IMG/VR virus record: IMGVR_UViG_3300029448_005235
Coordinates: 1 to 24,114 of that record
Strand: one strand, 5' to 3'
Length of the DNA stretch: 24,114 nucleotides
Source of the DNA: a virus
A model generated the notes under the pieces. The model did not search any database. It was not told where the DNA came from and saw nothing but the letters and a program-made list of their open reading frames with translations. How positions within the stretch are numbered: position 1 is the stretch's first letter; every line of letters starts with the position of its first letter. Below are positions 13,637-21,215 of this stretch, one piece after another. A program made the position numbers and the translations under genes.

Positions 13637-15895
13637 TTATGCAACCAAATCAATGAACTTTCTCAAAACTGGTCGATTATTAGACTTTTTAGTCAGTTTT
13701 TTAGAAAATGCTTTCTTGATCTGAGCCTTTGATGAATTTTCATCAAGTTCAATAGATTCCTCTGACATATCTATTGAAGAAGGTAAAACGTAGTATTCAT
13801 CATATCCAGCATTTTTAATAGTCAAAACATTTTGCAAACGTAATTCTTTTTGACATTTTTTGATAGAGTCATCATTCCAATCTTGGGTAATACTACCAAT
13901 AGTTGATCTAGTAACTTTACCATTTTTACCACTACCAGCAATGAAAAATCCAGCAATGGTAATATCTGGAATACGTTTTCTCAGCATCTGTAAAAGTTCT
14001 ATTGTCATGCTTGTACGCCACAGTCTTGGATTGTACTCTGATATTTCTGCATTTGTTTTTCTATCTCTTACAATGATTTGTGCTCTGTTTGAATTTTCTC
14101 TGTAATTTAAATCACTGACATGCAAATCACCCTCATGACTTTCAAATGTCTCATCAACAGGGTGACTATCACCATCAGTCAAGAAAACTACATTTACTTT
14201 CTGAACACCAGATTGTTTTTTGAACTCAGGAACTAAATCCATAGCTGCAATAATTGTATGGTTTAATGGAGTTCCCGATAACAGGTAGTTTCTAAGTACA
14301 TCTTTCAATTCAAAATCACGATATGGCGAAAGGGCTGCACATGGTGCTTTCCAAAAGCGTTCTGATCTAGTATTTGAATAGTAATATGCAAGATTATATA
14401 AGATTTCCATCATACGATTTTGTTGTCTTTTATTCATATTACTTGAAAAAAAGTTTAACAAGGTTAGATCAGAAATATTTAAATCACCAACTTTTGTATG
14501 TTTAGATTTAGAGTTAGATCGACTATTGTGAGCACCATCACTGAAAGCATAAACTTCAAAAGGTATCTTTACACTATCACAGAACCAGACCAAACTAAAC
14601 AATTGTTTCACAGTATCTAGTAGATTATCTGACATTGAACCAGACCAATCTAGATACATTACCATACCATGATTTGTTGAATTTGGTGTAATGTTTACTT
14701 TTGCAAATAAATCCTCATTGAACTTATAAGTATGAAGTTTACCCATATCCAAAGAACCTGTCTTGGCAGTAGTAGATCGAGAATAAGCCTCAGCAGACTT
14801 TTTCATCTCAAATTCTTTTACCATAAACGAAATTGATCTCTTACTATCTTTTTTGAAAGAAAGATATTCATCTCGCAGAAAACTAAACCCATCATTTTCT
14901 CGTGGATAATATTCCACTTCATTTTGAGTATAGATTGGAGACAGTTCATCTAGAATCTGTTGGAATGGAACAATCAACTCACTAGAATCACTTTTTGGTA
15001 TATAGGCATATATTCTATCTCTTGCTTCACTGTCTACCATTTTCTTTAGATTTTGAGAAAGTGCGGTATCAGTTTCACCCATATCCATATCTGGTTCATC
15101 AAGTTTACTCTCTGGTGGAACACCACCCTGATCGCCAGCACTTTTAGATTCTTCGTCTGATTGATTGTCTTGATTTACGTCACCATCAGACTGTTCACCA
15201 TCAGACTGTTCACTATCAGACTGTTGATTTTGATTTGAACTTTGTTCATCACCAGATTGTTCACCTTGACTTGAACCTTGTTCACCACCAGACTCACCAG
15301 ACTCGGTATCATCAGATTGTTCATTAGATTGTGGTTTTTTATGTTCCTCATTTTGTTCCATGAAGTTCATAATTTCAAGACCCAATTCAATTACATCACT
15401 CATAGTTTTAGTAGTGTATGCTCGATTTACAAAAATCATTTCATCATCAGTGAATGGAACATTCTGTGATTTTTTGAAATGAAGATTGATACGATCAATC
15501 AAGAACATTTTACTTAAATCTTTATCTGCAACTTTGAAAAAGTTTTTGTCATGTAATTCACCATATCCTGTCACGAAAGTACGAACCGAGCCAGGGTACT
15601 TACTTTGTACCATTTTTTCGATACGAACATCTTCTAGGATATTAATGACTGCATGTGGTACACCAGATTTACTAGCATCTTCCATGCCGTCAAGTGGTGT
15701 GTAGAGTGCATGTCCAACTTCGTGAAGTGTTAACATGTTAAGAACATCTTTAGTCATGTCCTTCCACATTGGAAGTACCAGTTCACGAGATTCTACATTG
15801 AATGAGGCGGTTGAAACTTGTTTATGAACTACATTTAAATCTTCCTCTGCCAAGAGTTTGGCAAGAATTGAATTATCATGTAATGTTGTAGTCAT
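13637..15895 (-). CDS. VWA-domain protein, CobT-like, with HEVGH motif and acidic repeat region
   Basis: A 752-residue protein in three parts. The N-terminal region holds LTLHEVGHALYTP, a zinc-metallopeptidase-type HExxH at 58-62. A highly acidic Ser/Gln/Glu/Asp/Gly-rich linker (about 190-275) is built from short repeats. A C-terminal von Willebrand A domain has the metal-site motif DWSGSMSD (about residue 415) and FLTDGDSHP further on. This matches the CobT-like layout (acidic linker plus VWA), and CobT pairs with CobS, encoded directly downstream. The HEVGH motif is not part of cobaltochelatase as I know it, so a chaperone or protease-like role is possible. GAGAGG precedes the ATG and a dedicated promoter lies upstream. 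Domain layout is clear, function uncertain. Confidence 0.85.
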   Translation of the reverse strand: MTTTLHDNSILAKLLAEEDLNVVHKQVSTASFNVESRELVLPMWKDMTKDVLNMLTLHEVGHALYTPLDGMEDASKSGVPHAVINILEDVRIEKMVQSKYPGSVRTFVTGYGELHDKNFFKVADKDLSKMFLIDRINLHFKKSQNVPFTDDEMIFVNRAYTTKTMSDVIELGLEIMNFMEQNEEHKKPQSNEQSDDTESGESGGEQGSSQGEQSGDEQSSNQNQQSDSEQSDGEQSDGDVNQDNQSDEESKSAGDQGGVPPESKLDEPDMDMGETDTALSQNLKKMVDSEARDRIYAYIPKSDSSELIVPFQQILDELSPIYTQNEVEYYPRENDGFSFLRDEYLSFKKDSKRSISFMVKEFEMKKSAEAYSRSTTAKTGSLDMGKLHTYKFNEDLFAKVNITPNSTNHGMVMYLDWSGSMSDNLLDTVKQLFSLVWFCDSVKIPFEVYAFSDGAHNSRSNSKSKHTKVGDLNISDLTLLNFFSSNMNKRQQNRMMEILYNLAYYYSNTRSERFWKAPCAALSPYRDFELKDVLRNYLLSGTPLNHTIIAAMDLVPEFKKQSGVQKVNVVFLTDGDSHPVDETFESHEGDLHVSDLNYRENSNRAQIIVRDRKTNAEISEYNPRLWRTSMTIELLQMLRKRIPDITIAGFFIAGSGKNGKVTRSTIGSITQDWNDDSIKKCQKELRLQNVLTIKNAGYDEYYVLPSSIDMSEESIELDENSSKAQIKKAFSKKLTKKSNNRPVLRKFIDLVA
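15181..15225. repeat. Three tandem 15-bp repeats in the VWA gene
   Basis: The plus-strand unit CACCATCAGACTGTT occurs twice exactly and a third time with one change, with degenerate copies to about 15310. It encodes EQSDG-type pentapeptides in the acidic linker, so copy number may vary between strains without breaking the frame. Confidence 0.9.
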
Positions 15896-15922
15896 TTAAC
15901 CTCTCTTTTGAAATATATACAC

Positions 15923-15952
15923 ATTTTAAGGTATAGAGGCATGTTTTGTCAA
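15923..15952 (-). promoter_or_regulatory. Sigma70-type promoter for VWA gene
   Basis: Minus strand TTGACA (15947-15952), 18-bp spacer, TAAAAT (15923-15928). It shares 17 identical bases around the -35 with the cobS promoter. The predicted leader is about 20 bases and includes the GAGAGG ribosome site. Confidence 0.75.
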
Positions 15953-15996
15953 GGCTACAACATACTGATTTTTGGTGAGTTTATAAAATAATTTAA

Positions 15997-16539
15997 CTAA
16001 ACTATCAAGTTTTGTGCATTTTTTACTGCAAATTTCTCCTCTAAAGCACGTTTTTTGGCCTTTTCCATCTTTTCCAATGCTCGATCTAACTTAAATTTTG
16101 AAACTCGTGATGTGAAGTCAGTGCCTTCCATGTGATCATATTCATGTTGAAAGATACGAGCTTCTAATCCAAACATAGCCTTTTGTTGTAACTCTCCATA
16201 TTCATCTTCATATTGGCACTCAATACCATCAGGGCGTTTGACTTTTAACCATAAGCCAGGCCATGTCAGACAACCCTCATCTTCTGACGTTTCATCTTGT
16301 GAGTAAGAAATAATTTGTGGATTAAAACACACAATGATTTCTTTATTATTAAAATCTGAATACATGATAAACACACGTTCACGAACACCCACTTGATTAG
16401 CAGATAATCCTAAACCAAAATTTTCTTTCATGGTTTCAATTAAATCTTCTTTCAGTTTTACTCGATCTAAATCTGCACTACATTTGGGTAGTGGAACATT
16501 TGTTGAAACTTCTTCTGGTGATAATAATTTATAAGTCAT
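15997..16539 (-). CDS. def: Peptide deformylase
   Basis: Removes the N-terminal formyl group from nascent proteins using a bound metal (Fe2+ or similar). The 180 residues keep all three motifs: GLGLSANQ at 42-49 (the second alanine position of GxGxAAxQ is serine here), EGCLTWPG at 88-95 with metal-binding Cys90, and QHEYDHMEG at 131-139 with His132, Glu133 and His136. It is longer at the C-terminus than minimal phage deformylases and ends in a basic helix (RALEKMEKAKKRALEEK). GAGGAG precedes the ATG, 14 bases after gp46. Deformylase is a common auxiliary gene in marine T4-like phages, thought to support virion or photosystem protein turnover; here no photosystem genes are visible. Confidence 0.95.
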   Translation of the reverse strand: MTYKLLSPEEVSTNVPLPKCSADLDRVKLKEDLIETMKENFGLGLSANQVGVRERVFIMYSDFNNKEIIVCFNPQIISYSQDETSEDEGCLTWPGLWLKVKRPDGIECQYEDEYGELQQKAMFGLEARIFQHEYDHMEGTDFTSRVSKFKLDRALEKMEKAKKRALEEKFAVKNAQNLIV

Positions 16540-16553
16540 TATATAAACTCCTC

Positions 16554-18260
16554 TTAGGCAACATGACTAAACCCTTTTTCTTTTTTGAATTGTAAAACAC
16601 TTCTAAACTTATCAATCAACATATCCTGTTTATGTGAAATTACAAATACATTCTCTTTGGTTAGTGTATTTAATATCTTCAAAAACTCATCTGTTCCAGC
16701 ACCATCTAAAGAACTGTCAAATATCTCATCAAGTATCAGTAGATTGGTATTGGTACTATTTTTCATTTTTGCAATAGCTCTCCATGTGAAAAGTAGAGCT
16801 AAATCAATACGCATCTTTTCACCTTCACTAAAAGAAGCATAGGAAAAATCATCACGATACCTTGACTTAATTGTCTCATTAAAATTTTCATCTAAAGTAA
16901 AATTAACATAAAACTCCATTGAGTTTAGATACTTGTTAATTAATTTGTTCATTACAGGTAAATACTGTTTAATGATTTTTGTCTTAATACCTGTATCTTG
17001 AAGCATGACCTTTGATGCTTCTGTGTAAGTCTTTTCCTTCTTTAACTCTGTTCTTTTTTCTTCAGCAACCTTACACTCTTTTTTCATGTCTTTCAGTTTA
17101 TCAATATCATCTTGTGATATTGTCTCATTACTTTGTGTTTTTATTTCTTTAAGTAACACTGCATTAAACTTTTCTAGTTCTGTGACTGAGCTATTCAATT
17201 GTGCTATTGTGACTTGATTGTCTCTTATCTCATCAGTAATCTTCTTAATTTCATTCAGTCTTTCTTGATTCTTACCTTCTGCCTCACGCAATTCTTTTAA
17301 GCCCTTTGTTACAACAGAATCTTCCTCTTTACGATTTGTGATCATTGTGTTTTTATAGTTTTCATCTATATGTTGTTGACAAGTAGGACATTCAATATTT
17401 GTCTCAAAAAAGTCTATCATGGACTCGTGTGTTTTATGTTTCTCGATTAAAGTTGCACGAATCTCTTTGAACTTGCTACTTCTTTTTTCGGCTTCAATTT
17501 GATCATCAATTGATGCAAATAGATTTTTATTCTTTTCATCATATCCTACACGCTCAGTATTTTTTTCATGTATCAAGTCTTTATTGTTATTATACTTAAT
17601 TTGTTTTTCACGAATTGCATTTGAACGATTTTCTTTAATATCATCAATGTGATTTTCTTGCATGGATATTTTTTCCATTGCCATGTTCACTTGATAATCC
17701 ATGTCACGAATTTCATCAACTAAATCTTTTAGTTTTTGTTTTAGTAATAGATTCATCAAAGAAAATATTTGTATGTCTAATATTTCCTCAACCACTTCAC
17801 GGCGATGGCGTGCTTTTAATTGCATGAATGGAACAAAAGTAGAACTACCTAAAATAACTACTTGTGTAAATGAACGATAATTGAGTTTGAGTATTTGTTG
17901 TTCAAGTATCTTTTGATAATCACGATTGTTAGCATCTTGATTCATGAGAATACCATTTTGATAAATCTCAAAACGATTTGGCTTTATTCCACGAGTAACT
18001 AGATACTCAACTGAACTAATTTTAAACTCAACCTCTACAATCAAATCTTTTAAATTAATTGTGTTTATCAGTTGTGCCTTATTAATATTACGAAACGGCT
18101 TACCAAATAATCCAAAGCACAAAGCATCAAGTATTGTAGACTTACCAGCACCATTCTCACCAATGATAAGAGTGGTAGGATTTCTATCTAATTGTATTTC
18201 TGTAAATTGATTGCCTGTACTTAGAAAATTCTTCCATCTAACTTTCTTGAATACTATCAT
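16554..18260 (-). CDS. 46: Recombination endonuclease subunit gp46 (SbcC/Rad50-like ATPase)
   Basis: The ATPase half of the gp46/gp47 exonuclease that resects DNA ends for recombination-dependent replication and degrades host DNA. The 568 residues show Walker A IGENGAGKST near residue 36, long coiled-coil halves flanking a zinc hook CPTCQQH near 290, the ABC signature SFSEGEKMRIDLALL near 480 and Walker B LLILDEIFDSSLDGAG near 505, with the H-loop ISHKQD. Length is close to T4 gp46 (560). It overlaps the preceding 79-residue gene by ATGA, so all of gp47, the small gene and gp46 are coupled. Confidence 0.97.
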   Translation of the reverse strand: MIVFKKVRWKNFLSTGNQFTEIQLDRNPTTLIIGENGAGKSTILDALCFGLFGKPFRNINKAQLINTINLKDLIVEVEFKISSVEYLVTRGIKPNRFEIYQNGILMNQDANNRDYQKILEQQILKLNYRSFTQVVILGSSTFVPFMQLKARHRREVVEEILDIQIFSLMNLLLKQKLKDLVDEIRDMDYQVNMAMEKISMQENHIDDIKENRSNAIREKQIKYNNNKDLIHEKNTERVGYDEKNKNLFASIDDQIEAEKRSSKFKEIRATLIEKHKTHESMIDFFETNIECPTCQQHIDENYKNTMITNRKEEDSVVTKGLKELREAEGKNQERLNEIKKITDEIRDNQVTIAQLNSSVTELEKFNAVLLKEIKTQSNETISQDDIDKLKDMKKECKVAEEKRTELKKEKTYTEASKVMLQDTGIKTKIIKQYLPVMNKLINKYLNSMEFYVNFTLDENFNETIKSRYRDDFSYASFSEGEKMRIDLALLFTWRAIAKMKNSTNTNLLILDEIFDSSLDGAGTDEFLKILNTLTKENVFVISHKQDMLIDKFRSVLQFKKEKGFSHVA

Positions 18261-18496
18261 TTAATAACCTTATACTCACCTTCGGTTTCAATTACAACTC
18301 TTGCTCCACACGATAACAAGGGTTTTTCATTACCACCATAAATTACTTTTGATGGGCCAAGTATTTCTACTTCGTGGCAGTATGTGTTTGTCTTACCATC
18401 TTTAATTGTAATTACTGGGTCGTCTGTACCATTCTTTTTATTTGCACGAATGACATGTTGATTTACATGAATATATTTCTTTCTCACTCTAGGCAT
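18257..18496 (-). CDS. Small protein between gp47 and gp46, function unknown
   Basis: A 79-residue basic protein, mostly predicted beta strands (HVIRANKKNG, PVITIKDGKTN, HEVEILGPSKVIYGG, ARVVIETEGEYKVIK). I do not recognise a named family. I chose ATG 18494-18496, five bases after GGAG; a GTG one codon earlier is too close to it. Overlaps at both ends (with gp47 and, by ATGA, gp46) suggest balanced co-production with the nuclease complex, and a binding partner of gp46/47 is a reasonable guess. T4 also has small genes in this neighbourhood, but I cannot show homology. Confidence 0.78.
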   Translation of the reverse strand: MPRVRKKYIHVNQHVIRANKKNGTDDPVITIKDGKTNTYCHEVEILGPSKVIYGGNEKPLLSCGARVVIETEGEYKVIK

Positions 18497-19560
18497 CACA
18501 TCTCCAAGTCTTGGGCTTCAACATATAATGTTTTCATCATAGATTTAAGTTTGTTTTTATCTAAATCTACATCTAATTCGTCAATGTATTTTCCTAACAA
18601 TGACATGGTGTCCTCTGTATTTTCAACAATATCATCTGATACTGTGCTTGCATCTAAATCAGAAAAGTCCTCAACAATCTTTACTTCATGACAGTCTGCC
18701 TTTAGAAGTCTATCTACAAATTGATCATACTTGTATAAGTCTTTTTTGTTAACAACAATTAACTTAACATATTTTTCTTTGTATTTGGTTACATTGTGTA
18801 TACTATAATCTTCTTTGGTGTCATCATAATATATTTTTTCAAAGATTGTAAACGGATTGACAATTCTCTCTAGTTCTCGTGTTTCAGTATCAAATATATG
18901 AAATCCTTTAGGGTCGTTCCAATCGTTTGAGTATATTTGATATGGTGTACCAAGATAATAAATGTGACCATCATCTGATTTTGTATGAAAGTGGCCAGAG
19001 AAAACAGTATCAAACTTTCTAAATTCTTCTCGGTCATAACCATGTTCTGAAACAATTTCACTTTTGTTCATAGCAAAACCATTAATATCTAGGTGTGCCA
19101 TCATCACTGGTGCATCTGTATCATTTATCATGCCAAAAGAATAAATGGTATTCTGACTATTAATCCATGGCATTAGTAGTATTTTTAATCCATCAAAAGT
19201 AACTTCTGTAGCCTCTGCATATGTGTGTATATTTTTATATCGACTATCAAGTAATTCTCGTAACGAATTAACATCATTTGTGTTTTTATAATAGATGTCA
19301 TGATTACCAACTAATGCATGTAGTTGTATATCAAGTTGTTCAAATGGTAATATAAATCGTTCACGAAAATCTTTTGCAATACGATACGAAACAAATTTTC
19401 TACGATCTAATACATCACCCAAATGAATACAATGTTTGATGTCATTTTCAAGTAAGTATGGAAAAAACACACCTTCATAAAACTTGTAGAAATAATCATT
19501 AAAATTTAAATTATCATTCCGAGCACCAAAGTGTGTATCGGTTATCAAAGCTATCTTCAT
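18496..19560 (-). CDS. 47: Recombination nuclease subunit gp47 (SbcD/Mre11-like)
   Basis: The phosphoesterase half of the gp46/gp47 complex. Its 354 residues (T4: 339) carry the calcineurin-like metallophosphoesterase motifs in order: TDTHFG (7-12), GDVLDRR near 48, GNHDIYY near 90, MMAHLDI near 150 and SGHFHTKS near 190. The ATG overlaps the stop of the upstream 202-residue gene (ATGA). The C-terminal region, rich in Asp and Glu, should bind the base of the gp46 coiled coil. Identification is confident. Confidence 0.97.
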   Translation of the reverse strand: MKIALITDTHFGARNDNLNFNDYFYKFYEGVFFPYLLENDIKHCIHLGDVLDRRKFVSYRIAKDFRERFILPFEQLDIQLHALVGNHDIYYKNTNDVNSLRELLDSRYKNIHTYAEATEVTFDGLKILLMPWINSQNTIYSFGMINDTDAPVMMAHLDINGFAMNKSEIVSEHGYDREEFRKFDTVFSGHFHTKSDDGHIYYLGTPYQIYSNDWNDPKGFHIFDTETRELERIVNPFTIFEKIYYDDTKEDYSIHNVTKYKEKYVKLIVVNKKDLYKYDQFVDRLLKADCHEVKIVEDFSDLDASTVSDDIVENTEDTMSLLGKYIDELDVDLDKNKLKSMMKTLYVEAQDLEM

Positions 19561-20165
19561 ACGTCTAAATCTTTCCAGTCCTTTTCAGATTGCATTACTG
19601 GGCCTCTAAGTTCTGATGGATACTTTGCAACTCCATATGTTTCCATATCCTCTGAGAAAATAAATGGTCTACCACGAACTTTTGACATAAACTCACCATC
19701 TTTACCAAAGATGGCAGCTCCCATTCTTACTTCTTTACCCATGCCTGGATAACCATCTGGGCAGGTATTAGTTCCCACAAGTTTACCACCACTACCAGCC
19801 TTTCCAAATAAAATACTATCTTGATCAAATTCTTGACCAAATTTTTTTAGATCATTAAGTAGTGTTCCTTTGTCTTGTAAATCTGCAACAAAGAAAGAAC
19901 TTTCACCTACCTCTCTTGCATTAGGTGTACCATAATTTTCAATATACGAACCTTTAATACTCGTTACTGAATAACCTTTTGCTCTAAGTTTTGAGAGAAG
20001 TAATTTATTTCTTTGTTGATTCTCTTTTCTTGTGTATGGTGTTCCCTTACCACAATCAGGTGCATATCTAAATGCAGTAATCGTTCCATAATCGTGTTCT
20101 CTAGAGTGTCGATACAATCGAGATAAACTTGACTCTTTTATTACATCATTGAGTATCTTTGTCAT
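19557..20165 (-). CDS. DUF3293-like protein between gp55 and gp47, function unknown
   Basis: A 202-residue soluble protein. The middle part (NKLLLSKLRAKGYSV, then GSYIENYG, GESSFFVADLQD and LKKFGQEFDQDSILFGKAGSGG) resembles from memory the DUF3293 layout: a helix, a Gly-x-Tyr/Ser turn, an E-x-S-F strand, and a helix ending in FGQ/D-x-I-F. That assignment is tentative. The C-terminal half is Gly-rich with GSGGKLVGTNTCPDGYPGMG. The start ATG overlaps the gp55 end by 20 bases, with GGAG about seven bases upstream. Tight coupling with gp55 and gp47 indicates an early or middle gene; no function is known to me. Confidence 0.75.
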   Translation of the reverse strand: MTKILNDVIKESSLSRLYRHSREHDYGTITAFRYAPDCGKGTPYTRKENQQRNKLLLSKLRAKGYSVTSIKGSYIENYGTPNAREVGESSFFVADLQDKGTLLNDLKKFGQEFDQDSILFGKAGSGGKLVGTNTCPDGYPGMGKEVRMGAAIFGKDGEFMSKVRGRPFIFSEDMETYGVAKYPSELRGPVMQSEKDWKDLDV

Positions 20166-20703
20166 CCTCTTTCTCCATAAAATTTTCTAAGCCATCAGTT
20201 TTTTCTTGAGGCTCTTTTGTTTTTGGTTTATAAACATCTTCGTCTGGTAACATGATTGTTGGGTCAAAACCATCTATACAATATACTGTGTCATCATTGT
20301 CCAGTGTGGTGTATTGTTCATACTGATGCTTTTCAATCATCTTGTTTTTGATGTGAGATTGTTTTTTCTCTTTTTGTATTCTACGCAAAAATGCATAGTA
20401 AATAATTTGAGTAAAATAAGAGAATGGATTTTTAGACTTATCTGGGTCAAAGTTATGTATGTATTGTAAACAGTTTTCAATACCATCTGAAACCATTTCT
20501 TTTCGATAAGTATAGTTGATAAAATTAGGTCGATACGAAAGTCCATTTGCAATTTTTAAAAAACAGTCACCAATATAATTGGACACAGGTGGTTTTCCCT
20601 CTCCAGCTTCCTCTGCTTCTTTACACTGTTCTTTCCACTCTTTCATAGCTTCTAGAAACTTTTTATTATCAACGTAATGTGCATTTTTCTTTTTTGCAGC
20701 CAT
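20146..20703 (-). CDS. 55: Late-transcription sigma factor gp55
   Basis: The minimal sigma factor that directs host RNA polymerase to TATAAATA late promoters, activated by DNA-bound gp45. The product of 185 residues (equal to T4's 185) has the sigma region-2-like core LKIANGLSYRPNFINYTYRKEMVSDGIENCLQYI with NPFSYFTQIIYYAFLRRIQKEKK, matching gp55. Near the C-terminus GLENFMEKE is a plausible clamp-binding peptide. Of two adjacent ATGs I favour the second (20701-20703), five bases after GGAG; the first would add one residue. It has its own perfect sigma70-type promoter. Its target late promoter occurs upstream of hsp20. Confidence 0.94.
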   Translation of the reverse strand: MAAKKKNAHYVDNKKFLEAMKEWKEQCKEAEEAGEGKPPVSNYIGDCFLKIANGLSYRPNFINYTYRKEMVSDGIENCLQYIHNFDPDKSKNPFSYFTQIIYYAFLRRIQKEKKQSHIKNKMIEKHQYEQYTTLDNDDTVYCIDGFDPTIMLPDEDVYKPKTKEPQEKTDGLENFMEKEDDKDTQ

Positions 20704-20732
20704 CATTACTCCAAGATGATTAAATTTCTGCT

Positions 20733-20762
20733 ATTATAAAGGATACACACAGGGTATGTCAA
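20733..20762 (-). promoter_or_regulatory. Sigma70-type promoter for gp55 operon
   Basis: Minus strand TTGACA (20757-20762), 18-bp spacer, TATAAT (20733-20738), both perfect consensus. The -35 is one half of the 16-bp palindrome TGTCAAGGCCTTGACA (20757-20772). The leader before gp55 is about 20-25 bases. Confidence 0.88.
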
Positions 20763-20766
20763 GGCC

Positions 20767-20795
20767 TTGACAAAAGATGTTGGAGTCTTTATAAT
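20767..20795 (+). promoter_or_regulatory. Perfect sigma70-type promoter facing antisense direction
   Basis: Plus strand TTGACA (20767-20772), 17-bp spacer, TATAAT (20790-20795). Its -35 is the other half of the palindrome shared with the gp55 promoter. Everything downstream (the 132-residue gene, uvsW, uvsY) is encoded on the other strand, so a transcript would be antisense. No plus-strand gene is visible. Confidence 0.6.
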
Positions 20796-20816
20796 CGCTT
20801 TGTGTTCCGTTAAGAA

Positions 20817-21215
20817 CTAATGTAGGTATTTGCTCGTATCAAAATGTTGATAATCAAATTCATCTTCTTCATATTCAGCTTCTTCCCCTGCATACACATC
20901 ATCTGCAAATTTTGGTTCAGATAGAGAGAGGTCATCAAGTTCAACAATCATCTTTTCGTAAAATACACCTAACCCAGCCGAAGCTTCGGTCATAGTTACA
21001 ATTGTTTTCTTGTTGATCGAATAATCAGATTTTTCAGATAATGGTTCAATCCAATGGCGCATGGTAAGTGACTCTACCATACCATATTCAGTTTCCCGAT
21101 TAATTAAACTCATTTTTAAAGGTAAATGTACGTCAACAAAGTTTTGACTTTCTTTGGTGACATTACAAACAATGTCCTCACCATTAGACAATTTTATTAG
21201 TTTTAAATTATTCAT
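20817..21215 (-). CDS. Conserved-type phage protein downstream of uvsW, function unknown
   Basis: A 132-residue protein. The first ~95 residues are predicted beta-rich (LKLIKLSNGEDIVCNVTK, FVDVHLPLKMSLI), in a pattern like small Sm-/SH3-type barrels, and the C-terminal 30 residues are strongly acidic (GEEAEYEEDEFDYQ). No named family is recognised. The ATG overlaps the uvsW stop (ATGA) with an AGG ribosome site eight bases upstream. It ends the operon, about 20 bases before the plus-strand promoter and palindrome. The acidic tail could mimic nucleic acid or bind a basic partner, but that is speculation. Confidence 0.75.
   Translation of the reverse strand: MNNLKLIKLSNGEDIVCNVTKESQNFVDVHLPLKMSLINRETEYGMVESLTMRHWIEPLSEKSDYSINKKTIVTMTEASAGLGVFYEKMIVELDDLSLSEPKFADDVYAGEEAEYEEDEFDYQHFDTSKYLH

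Noticed and set aside
20978-20989. 12-bp palindrome CCGAAGCTTCGG as a terminator for the antisense transcript
   Set aside because: No T run follows on the plus strand and it lies inside a coding sequence; it is more likely codon-driven.
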